A DNA stretch of 64,000 nt from Desmodesmus armatus. Lineage: Eukaryota > Chlorophyta > Chlorophyceae > Sphaeropleales > Scenedesmaceae. The position numbers were made by a program, and so were the translations under genes. Location: contig VIIQ02000015.1 of the NCBI GenBank assembly GCA_007449985.2, positions 746,037 to 810,036 on the forward strand, read 5' to 3'. This document shows positions 45,079-54,877 of this stretch, one piece after another. Numbering within the stretch: position 1 is the stretch's first letter; the number at the start of each line of letters is the position of its first letter. The notes under the pieces were generated by a model, which did no database searches, had not been told where the DNA came from, and saw nothing but the letters and a program-made list of their open reading frames with translations.

Positions 45079-46140
45079 TCCCGGATCAGGCTGACAACAC
45101 CCGTCACAAAGACAGACTAGTGCCTACCCGGCCTTCACATATTTCCTCAAAGATGTGACAGATCTGGACAGGGTTCAAGTCAATGAGATGCTTCGTGATC
45201 AGTTGTGAAATGGACCAGCGCAGCAATGTGCACCAGTGCAGAAATTATGCACAATTGTTTCCACGTCATGTAGGCCTCATTACCTGGGCCATGTACGTGG
45301 ATTCTGTGAGCCATAAAAACATACATGGCTACTGTTGTGGGCCACCTTCGGGTGTGCTCCATTGCATGTGCTTTGAAACTTGTCTACAACTTGTAATGCA
45401 AGGGTTGCTTGTGCAACTTACACTTGGCACTTTCTGCTATATGGCTGCTCAAATTGCTGGCTGGCTTGCCCCCCGATGTTGTTGTGTCTTGGCAAGATGA
45501 CACACTCATGCAGCTAGGTGGGCTCCTGACTGCAACAGGGTGCTCAGCACTGCTTGTACGCCATGCGTCAAACAGCTGCCAGCAACTGGCAGCGGCTGCC
45601 CCCACCGTCTGAGGTGTTGTGATCGCAAAAGCCACCTGTAGAACACAATTGAGAACTTTTTTATTCTTGCGATCTGCCGTTGGCCACACTCGCCAGCTGG
45701 GCTGTCATGGACGTGTGAGTCATTCAATGATGCCTGCTGTGCTGCTGTGTCTGACTGTCTGAGTGTCCGACCGTGCTTGAGTTCACGACTGCTTTGTAAC
45801 AGCGTATCGTTCATGTACTGCCATTCGTCAAAGTACGTGAGCTGCTTGCAAGCACTGATGTGCTTGTCAATTGCAGCACTCACGGTATGGTATGGTTTTC
45901 GCAGAGTCTCATGGCCTGGTCGCAAAATCAGATGAACACACAGTATATTGTTTTTCATATGCGATACCAATCACTTGCAGAAGTTCTTCCAGCTTGCAGT
46001 TCACAGTCTCCTGGCCCATCTCACACTCGATTTTACTTGGCCTCAAAGCAATCAAGGTGCGATGTAAACAACACAAAAAATACAAAAATATATATTTACA
46101 CTGTAAATGACATACAGAAAGTCACTGGGTCGCAGAAACT

Positions 46141-46200
46141 CTTAAGCCCAACGCGGTTAGTGGGTCCAGTGAGACTAGTTCAGGCACACACGCAGCTTGA
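46141..46200 (+). promoter_or_regulatory. Conserved upstream block of lipase B
   Basis: Counterpart of 42061-42120, about 385 bp before the lipase B ATG, with the CCCAACGCGGTTAGTGGG core unchanged. Confidence 0.4.
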
Positions 46201-46525
46201 GGCTGATGATACCCATCATATTAATCACAAGTCTCAGACTCAGCTATCCACGTTGCGTTCCACGACTGGGGCCTCCTGTTCAGGTAGACATACCGGTTGC
46301 CTGTATAGACACAGCCTAGAAACAGCGAACGCCAGACTGTAGACTTATCGACACATCTTGTTGACGAAATCAGCATATATTCAGTGCACATCAGTCGGCC
46401 ACCTTGCGTCATACGAAAGTTCAGTCTGCCACTGAGTTGATGCGTGAACATCGTCACTATGGCGGCATCTTCCATTCCCCACGACAACAACATGTTTCAC
46501 CTTGTTTGTAGGTATACTGGGCGCG

Positions 46526-48916
46526 ATGGCACCGGGGAGCACCCGATGGTGCCTGGCTTTGTGCCTCGTAGTATCCTATCTTGCGTTCACTGCATTGGCA
46601 GCAGACAGCGAGGCAGAGCTGAAAGACCTCATTGAAGAGAATGTAGACAATTTTTTGGATGAGGAAGCAGCGCAGGTGAGGAACGGATAATGGCAGTGTG
46701 GTGAGGTGCATCAAGCAATTGCATTTCACTCAGTGGTATGCGTGGTGAACCTTTCCGTGAGAAGCAGCAGTGCAGGCTGCAATTGTGCAGATGACTGGGC
46801 CAAACGTGTGTGATGTGCTTCAGACATCAGTCTGCACGTGCTTGAGCAGTGCACATGTGCTGTGCGGTAATGATTGCAGCACTGGTGGACCCAGCACGCA
46901 GTGCACTTGACTGCAATTGCGGCAGCAGTAGCTTCATTTTACATCCAGCCACACCAGCTCTATGTATGCCTCTGAGCTTTACCACTGTCTGCCTGTTTTA
47001 AATACTTCCCACCCCCGTTGTCCTGTGTGTGCTGCATCAGGCGTCTCCTGTGGAGCTCCAGGGCATGAGTTGGCGGCGTTCTGTCAACAGGGAGTGTACT
47101 ACTACTGCACCCCCTGCGGCTTTCCTGAGGAGCAGCAACCAAGCCTGGAGGTGCAATCCGCTGCCCGTACCACCAGAACGCTGCAACGCCCAGACACCAA
47201 CCTGCTGTGTAACAGAGAGAAACCCAGGTAAGCATGGTGTCACGCGATCTGAGCTCTACTGGGTGTACTAGCGCTAAGCACACTGTGTCAGTGAATACAT
47301 GCTTGAGATGGACGATGTGTGCTGTGAGGCATGCTTGGTGGACGAGGTGGAGCTTATGCTGTATGCTGCTAGCGCTTATGTCTCTGTAGCGCCCAACACG
47401 TGCGGCAATGGCTGCATTTGTAAATGGCATATGGATGCAGCCTGCATCCTTCGGAAGGGCGTGGCTCTCAGCAGACAAGTGCTGTTGTGGCTGCTCCTAT
47501 TGCAATAAATACCAAAATTTTGCAGGGCCGGGCTTAGTAAACGCACAGCTGATTGGCATGTGACGTTGCATGGTGCCAGCTGTTGCTGCTGTGGGGGGTT
47601 CAAACCAAGTTGCCCAAAGGGCATTGCGGCTATGCCAGCCTACTAGGTCTGCTGTCCTTGTAAAAGCATGCAAGCCACACTGTTGGTGTGTGACGCATTC
47701 ATGGCTGGCCTCCTGCTCTATCCTGCACCTGCTGCCACCCTCTGCAGAGTGCGCCACCCTACTGAGAACCTTCTACGGTGGCGGCACAACCTCCCAGTCC
47801 CTCCTGATGTCAACCCTCATCGCTGACCTCACAAGGGTTCAGGCCCGCGTTGACGGCGGCCAACCATGGGCTGCCAAGGAGTGCGAACTGAAGCAGAGGT
47901 GGGCGTCCTACGGTGCCGACATCTCATCGATCAAGGTCACGGCCTTCCGCCCCCCGGCCGGGCAAACCGGTGATGTGACCATGGGCGCGATGTTCACGGC
48001 AGGCCCCTCGACATACGTAATCATCAGCTGGTCTGTCGGCTACAACTTCAACACTGCGGATGCTGTCACTGTGCCCTACGAGGTAAGGCTGCTTGCTGTT
48101 GTTGCAAGTGCTATTATAGTGCGCTGAACGCTGCCGAAAGGCCGCGCGCAAAACCAATGGCGACCAACCAACCAGCCCCAATGGCAAGTGCCACAGGCAC
48201 AGCAATTACATGGCATTCTACGCACTGGCTGACGCTGCTGCTGCTGTTGTAGGAGGGTAATCTGAGCATTATGGCTAACGCTGCTGATGTTGCTGCTCCT
48301 GTTGCTGCTGCTTGTTCTGCCGGTCGCCCAGGGCAACCGCAACATGCTGGTCAAGGGCGAGATGTACAACTACTACAAGTACATCGAGAGCACTGGCTTC
48401 TTCCAGGAGGTGAAGCTGCTCTCCAAAAACACCGACGTCGTGTTCGCCGGTCTGAGCGCGGGAGCTGCCGTCAGCCAGTTTGCCGCCCTCGACTTCAAAC
48501 GCGTCAGGGGAGTCTACATGTATGGCTTGCAGAAGATCGGAAATGCGGCGTTCCAGAGGCACTACGCGGCCAAGAGGGGCGCGGTCACGACCTCGTGGTG
48601 GAACAGGTTCGATGCTTGGCAGGTTGTCCCTCCCCAAGACGCTGCTCAGCAGGCACTTCTGCCTCAGGTTGTGCCCGACACTATTATCCCCGACATGAGC
48701 ATGCTTGATATGCGTTACTGGTGGAGGGTCAACCCCTACACTTCAGCTTGCGAGCGCATGACCGCCGAGCTGGCAGAGCCTTGCGCACGCACCGGCGTCA
48801 CCACTTGTCCGTTGAACATTGCTGATCACACTCCCGAGGCACACTTCAACAGAATCCGCACATGTGTGACCATCAACAGCCAGTGCCTGAACGACCTGGA
48901 AATCCTTGACCCTTGA
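46526..48916 (+). CDS. Secreted class 3 lipase-like protein B, 418 aa (4 exons)
   Basis: Tandem paralogue of lipase A with identical exon plan: 46526-46675, 47041-47227, 47748-48082 and 48332-48916. Exon 2 has the same 187 nt; exon 3 is six bases shorter (two codons lost at the QTAEGGV position of A). Signal peptide MAPGSTRWCLALCLVVSYLAF with an ALAA cleavage region. The nucleophile elbow AGLSAGAAVS is kept (Ser266), as are NAAFQRHYA and the HTPEAHF histidine region. Differences concentrate in the N-terminal 50 residues and in the VVPPQ-to-PDM segment. Both copies are open, so both are probably functional. Confidence 0.85.
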
Positions 48917-49440
48917 TCCTGACGGGTTTTGTCACCATTACGAGGGCAGGCGGTCTGGCATTGGCGTGCCTATAAAGCCTGCACATGTGCCAAGGCTTAG
49001 GCTTAGAGATGCGACAGGTTTGGGTTTTGAGCAGTTGTGGGACGGACCAGCGCAGCAATGTGCACCAGTGCTGAGATTATGCACAATTGGTCCCATGTCA
49101 TGTAGGCCTGATTATCCCAGCCATGCACACACAGATTGTGCGAGCCGAAGAGACACGGTGACACAGCTACAATTGTGAGCACCTCCGGGTTTGCTATATT
49201 GTATCTGCATTGGAAGTTCCAAAATGGAACTTGTCTACAGCTTTTACCAACAGTACGGCAAGGCTTGCTGATGTAACTGCGTCTGCTGTTTGGGCTGCTC
49301 GATCTGCCTGCTGGCTTGGCCCAATACAGATACTGTTTCGTGGCGGGATGGAGCGGCCATGCTGCTGCGCCGGGCGCCCCTGACTGCAACAAGAAGTCCA
49401 GCGCTGATTACATGACATGCGCTAAACACCTGCCAGTAGC

Positions 49441-50330
49441 TGCCAGCGCGCTAGCGGCTAGCCCTGCAGATGATCACTCAGGGCCACCCAACCATAGAAA
49501 CAGTCATGTTGGAAGAGCTTTGTCTTTGCCTGTGGGGTGATGACTCATCACAGACGGACTGCAGCATCAGCACCTGTCCCCTCCTTGCACCACCAGTGTC
49601 ACACACTGATTGAACCAGCTCAGTCCAGCAAACCCCATCACACACTGGCCCTCATCACACACAGACAGGGACCGTCGCAGTCACACCTAGTACATGCCAT
49701 CAGCCTCGCACACCTCTGTAATCTGTAGTCTGTACTTTTCACAGCCCCCAAGCCATGCTGTGTCCCTTGGTAAGAATGACCTGGGCACTTCCTGAGATGC
49801 AGCAGCCTGCCAGATGCAGTGCCTCAAGCTGTCAGTGTGCGGGAGCAAGTGCGGGAGCATTTGGTATTGAGGTCACACCACAGCACTCTACCCCCCACTC
49901 TGTTCTCACCCATCTTCCTCACAGTGAAACACAGTTTGACAAAAAATTGTCAATATTCGAATATTGACGAATTCGTCAATTTTTTGTCGAGACACGCACC
50001 ACCCGAGCAGTGCATTGCATGAGCTCTTCCTCGCTGATTGTGCGTTGCTGGTTGCACTGCACACATCACCCCCAGCACCGAGCCCTGGCAGCGCTGCTGC
50101 ATATCGTATGTAGGCGTGGGCTACTGTAGCCTACTATTAAAAAGGTTTGCACACCACACCCTCTCTGCTCACCCCCCCACAGCCAAGCTCAAGACATTCC
50201 ACCCCTCATCACACAGACCATACCGTCTGCATCGCCAAAACGGAGTTGCTCGGCTATATGGTAAGAACTGATCATTGCACAACTGACCCCCACGGTGTGT
50301 GTGGCTTGACCGGGTCCAGCAAGTGACAGG
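49441..50330. other. Intergenic between lipase B and HSP33
   Basis: No gene seen. It holds the AT-rich nested palindrome at 49938-49988. A TTACA at 50333 (TGTAA on the minus strand) lies about 50 nt past the HSP33 stop. Confidence 0.5.
49938..49988. repeat. Nested AT-rich palindromes
   Basis: A 51-bp stretch: outer arms GACAAAAAATTG and CAATTTTTTGTC (12 bp, perfect) enclose a 20-bp perfect palindrome (49949-49968, centre TTCGAA) overlapping an 18-bp palindrome centred on GAATTC (49964-49981). It can fold as one long imperfect hairpin or two smaller cruciforms. Confidence 0.9.
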
Positions 50331-50386
50331 TGTTACAGCTCTTGGCACACTCCACCAAAATTTTTGTTGTCAAGCAACGCCACTCC

Positions 50387-53300
50387 TCACACATACTGCA
50401 TGACCTCATCCTCGCTGAACTGGAACTGTTCGTTGCACAGCTCACATGTGACCTCCACCTGGCCCTGCTCCTCAATGATGGAGCGAACCTCACCCTCACC
50501 CAACGACGCAACAGCACGCAGCATGCGGTCCTTCAGTGCACCTGCTTCACATGGACCATACCTGCATAGGGGTTTGACATGTCAGGGGCGACAGGCGATA
50601 GACACGCAGAAGTCAGGGGGAAATCAAGTACTCTTGAATGACCAGACCGCTACTGTTACTGCAGGGCTTTTGGGCAACGAATGGCATAAAACGACGAGTG
50701 GAAAGACCAGAGCATGTATTGGGCGGGGGGGGGGGGGGTCACCCAGGATGCGACAGCACGCAGCATGCGGTGCTTCAGGGCACCCGCTTCACATGGACAA
50801 TCTCATATTGCAGTGCACAGCGGTGCACAGCGGAAGACGGCGTATATTGAGTTTGTTACTGTTGAATGAGCGCTGAAACATGGAAGGGCAAATACTACAC
50901 AGTCGGTGGCCCTCAGCAGCAATGTGTACGAATGTGTGTGCTGCTGCCCCACAATCCCCTTGGTCACCTGTCTGAATATTTGTTGTGGGTTCAGCCCCTG
51001 GTTGAGCAGCTGCACTTTGCGGACCCCTCCACATTTCACGGGCCCTAGAACTACCACCACCACTACCACCCACCCTTCCATCTGCTTGCCCCCCTCCCCC
51101 ACTGTTGACTGCCAACCTACCTTGGCACAATGATATCTGCTGTGCTGCTGCCCCCAGTCCCTCCAGTATCTTGTCAGTAATCTGCTGAGGGTTTAGCCCC
51201 TGCTGAGGGTTTAGCCCCTGATTGAGCAGTTCTGTCATGGTGCCCCAACCCCCTTCCCCAATGTTTGCCACTAACTAAGACTGCCAGCCAACCAACCAAC
51301 CCACCTTGGCACAATGATATCTGCTGTAGTGCTGCCCCCCAGTCCCTCCAGTATCTTGTCAGTGATCTGCTGTGGGTTTAGCCCCTGGTTGAGCAGTTGT
51401 GTCATGGTGCCCATGCCCATAAGGTTCTGCTCCAACTGGTCCAACGTCTCATCAGAACAGAACGGCAACACCTGAGGGAAGCAGCAGCGGCAGCAGCAGC
51501 GCAGCAGATTGGTACTGCAACACGAGTTGGCTGAGAGTTGTGCTGTTACTGGTCCAGTGTTTGATCACAAGGAGAGCCGCAACACGTGGAACAGGCACAC
51601 CCAGGTCACATGCAAGTCATGCGGCCACTACCACAGATGAAGCACTTGTGATACTATTTGGCATCCCAAGACAAAGTGGCAAGCAAGTTATACATGCAGT
51701 ACAACTGGAAGGTGACCAAACTTCCCCCCAGTCAGCCCATGTGGAAATTTTGAGACTCCCCTACCCCTTCCCCAACAGCCCACACCTACCCATCCCCTGG
51801 CGCCCGCAGAAAACACTACCCCCACCACCCCCTCCCCCCCCCGCAGAAACACTACCCCCACCACCCCCTCCCCCCCACCACCCCCCTCACCTGCACTAGG
51901 TACCCTCCCGCTGACTTGACCTGCAGCTGCCTGTCTATACACACACCCAGCGCCAGCGCTGAGTTGGTCTGCTCACTCTCAGCCTGAGGGGGGGGGGAAC
52001 AGGAATGGAGCCGGACAGGCAGAAGGAGGGGGATGGGGGGGGGGGGGGGGGTGTACCGAGTCAGGCACGTTGACATAGGGACAGTGAGGAGACAGCGAGG
52101 CATAACAAAGGACAGTGCTTTGCAAAGTAACATGTCACGTTGGCAGTCAAGGCACTCAGAGGCGGAAGCTGCAAGACTCCCCCCCCCCCCCCCCCGCCAT
52201 CTTCCCAGAGGAGCAGGGGTGTCCCCCCCCCCCCCCCCCCCCACACACACAGGACAGTTGCTAGTGAGCATGCATGATAGTACAAGTACTCCATCTGCTG
52301 ACACACAGTTTCTCCCGCCCCCCCCCCTCACCAGGTATGTTGCCAGGTCCTCGGCCACCTCCCCCGAGACAATGTTGACCACTCCCGTGTAGGGCCGGGG
52401 TTGGCCAGGGTGGGTGCGCGTCACACACAGCTGACCTGCAGCAGACATAAAACAGGGCAGCCCGTACATGTGTAAGCCATATGGTGGCGTATTTTGTGAA
52501 TCACCCACATGCTCCCTATAGGGTGTTCAGGCATGGCCTGAACCATGTGACAGTAACAGTAGCGATAAGCAGCGCAACACCACACAACGCCCTTGCAGCA
52601 GTACCACCGGTGGCTGTGAAACAGATGTGTCTTGAAATGCTGGCACTGGTTTACAACCGTGGACTAGAGCCGCACAAGACAGGCCTCACCTTGTCCGACT
52701 GCTGCTCCGACTGCCAGCTTGCCGTCTGGCCGCAGGGGTGGGTCTGCTGCTGGGTTGCCCACCTGCACACACAAACAAGAGACAGGTACGTTGGCATCAG
52801 TGTGACTCAAGCTCAGTGTGAAACCTGTCTTAAACACATGGCAGCAGGAGGGTGGGGGGTGGGTCTGCTGCTGGGTTGCCCACCTGCACACAAACACAGC
52901 ATAGTCAGCTGCAAGCCTGCCTGAGCAGCTCGCCCCACCTGGGGCGTTTTCACCCTGTCCCCACAAATGGACACCCACAGTACGGTCCCAAACCGGACGT
53001 TGGGCCCCAACACGACAACCATCTGCTGATACAATCACACACCCAGCACTCACACGCCCAGCAACTATTCCCAAGGACTGGGTTGTTCAGAAAACAGCAT
53101 CCACCCACCTTGCCCTTGACCTGTCCCTGTGTGTCTGCCACTGCCAGTATGCCCCCCAGTGGTCCATCACCCCTGAACTGGATCTGGATCTTCTCCTCAT
53201 CCTTCCTGAACGCACCCAGCAGTGCTGCACCAAGCAGCGTGCGACCCAGCGCCGCTGTGGCTGTGGGGGCAAGCTCGTGACGGTTCATGGCCTGCGCGCG

Positions 53301-54180
53301 AGGGGGGGGGTGTGGCAACAGGGCAGGAGGGTGGGGAGCAGGGGAGCACAGCAACAGGGGAGTCAGCTTGTGAGGACACACTGCTTGTCATGAGGGGGAG
53401 AGGGGGCGGACACGGGGGGTGGGGTGGGGTGGGGTGGGGGGGGGGGGTGAACCCAGCAGTGCAGACCAAGCAGGGTGCGGCCCAGTGCTGCTGTGGCTGT
53501 GGGGGCTAGCTGGTGACGGTTCATTGCCTGTAGAAGGGCAGTGACACGCAGCCATTACTGGAGACATCACAGACTCATCAAACAAACATGCAGAAGAGCA
53601 ATGACGCAGACTACTGGGGACACACCACAAAGCTGTGCGTCTGCATTGGCAGCCGGACCGCCAGCGATCCATCCGATTGCCAATGCAGACACACAGCTCT
53701 GTGGTGTGTCTCCAGTGATGTTGTTCACTGCTCTTCTGCCTTTCCACATACACAGGCTGCTGCTGATGGTGTTGCTGCTGCAAGGCCTTAAACAGTGCTA
53801 CGGGCTATAGTAATGTCTGCTGGTGCTGCTTCTGCTGCTGTTGCGTTGTCATGTTCCCAGTGAGACAACAAAATACTGTCCAGACACTTCCATGTCACCT
53901 TGTACCCCTGACTGGTTGACTAGACACTGCCGCTGCTGCTGCTAGCACTGTAGCAGCTGCTGGCTGGGTGGTTGCTGTTGCTGCTGATGCTGCTGCCGCT
54001 TTGTCGCAGCAGCAGCTGCTGCTGCTGCTGCTGCTGAGGTCATCATCAACATGCAAAGGCGCCCAAACCTTTGCAAACAGCCACCTGTCACCTTGCACCC
54101 CTGCCTTTGCTGATAAACAAACCACACTTTGCTTTGTGTCCAGTGACTGCTGCTGCTGCTGCTGCTGCTGCAACAACAAA

Positions 54181-54215
<35 letters not shown>

Positions 54216-54627
54216 ACCTCCTGCACTAGCTGTGTGCCGTTGACCACCAGCACCGCAATCTCGCCTGCATCAGACAGGCTGACAGGACCACAAGGCAGTG
54301 CAGGAAACAGCAGCAGCAGAGCACCAAGTGTTGACCTATTAACGCAGTGACGTGTGGAGGTAGAACCTGAGGAGAGGGCCTGGGGCCTGCCAGCCCCAAC
54401 CACTGACGGTGTCAGCCAGTGCTGCTGCTGCTTCGGCAGCAGGTGGTGAGTACGGTCCTCATCACGTACTTTAGTGCTCTAAACAGTTACAAATTGATAC
54501 ATTGATGACCGAGGCACTTAACACGCTGGAACACAGGATGGCTGCACTTTTGCCAATCCTTACCACACACCACACACCACAGCAAACCACTCACCTCCTG
54601 AGCAGCACATCGTCTCCTTGATGAGCC
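50387..54627 (-). CDS. HSP33: HSP33 redox-regulated chaperone (8 exons; first exon not found)
   Basis: Exons (minus): 54627-54595 (33-nt micro-exon), 54264-54218, 53291-53109, 52762-52690, 52435-52332, 51983-51891, 51471-51305, 50561-50387. All GT-AG and phase-consistent, about 290 residues, the family's usual length. Family signatures: GEIAVLVVNGTQLVQEAMNR, LAPTATAALGRTLLGAALLG, FRGDGPLGGILAVADTQG, VNIVSGEVAEDLATYL, AESEQTNSALALGV and the C-terminal VTCELCNEQFQF. HSP33 holds unfolding proteins during oxidative stress; in algae it is plastid-located, so a transit-peptide exon should lie upstream (54640-54900), but I could not fix it. The zinc centre has GPC and CELC: the first Cys of the canonical CxC pair is absent, as reported for the Chlamydomonas protein. 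Introns carry several exon echoes. Confidence 0.9.
50744..50815 (-). repeat. Exon echo of the last HSP33 exon
   Basis: About 70 bp repeat the first part of exon 50561-50387, 242 bp upstream in the transcript. The acceptor is degraded and a TGA-containing frame results. Confidence 0.8.
50975..51256 (-). repeat. Two echoes of HSP33 exon 51471-51305
   Basis: 51115-51256 copies the second half of the exon and its donor, with an internal 18-bp duplication (GLNPQQ twice) and a one-base shift. 50980-51030 copies a shorter piece (QLLNQGLNPQQI). Both lie downstream of the functional exon, unlike most echoes here. Confidence 0.8.
52853..52894 (-). repeat. Exon echo of HSP33 exon 52762-52690
   Basis: Acceptor TGTGCAG plus the first ~30 bases of the exon (VGNPAADPP) duplicated 121 bp upstream in the transcript with essentially no changes, so it looks recent. 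Confidence 0.8.
53451..53531 (-). repeat. Exon echo of HSP33 exon 53291-53109
   Basis: CTACAG followed by about 75 bases equivalent to AMNRHELAPTATAALGRTLLG, 236 bp upstream of the true acceptor in the transcript. The acceptor is intact. Confidence 0.85.
54147..54214 (-). repeat. CTG/CAG microsatellite beside an HSP33 donor site
   Basis: Two CTG runs separated by CAACAACAAATA lie immediately inside the intron after exon 54264-54218; the donor GTGAGC is followed directly by AGCAGCAGC repeats. Confidence 0.85.
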
Positions 54628-54877
54628 CTGCATGCCACGGTGGCAAGCTTCCTGGCTACACGGTTCGATTTGGATTGAGTGAAGCACCGCGCCCTGGCAA
54701 ACGACGTGCTGCGCATGAAAGAGGTAGCCATGTCTGCTGCTGTTCTTCTGCTGTGGTGCTGCAGCCTCCTTGTGATCTGAAAACGAACTCCAAAGGAACT
54801 TCCATGCGTTCCTTCGTCTCAAAAATACGGTCAAAGAACTTAGGCAACGTTTGACTTTAGTCAGGTGCGGATGAGTC

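Larger units (their letters stand above)
41590..49440 (+). repeat. Tandem segmental duplication (~4 kb unit, two lipase genes)
   Basis: Unit 1 is about 41590-45600 and unit 2 about 45690-49440. Matching blocks run through the 5' flank (41610-41780 vs 45715-45890), promoter block, all exons, parts of the introns (43270-43514 vs 47520-47747 nearly identical) and 3' flank (45185-45290 vs 49030-49130). Unit 2 carries about 170 bp of extra sequence in intron 2 (47228-47400). Confidence 0.85.

Noticed and set aside
53541..53760. Inverted-looking CTGTGTGTCTGCATTGGCA segments near 53635 and 53685 as a hairpin element
   Set aside because: A short imperfect inverted repeat inside an HSP33 intron, with no further copies noticed; insufficient to call an element.
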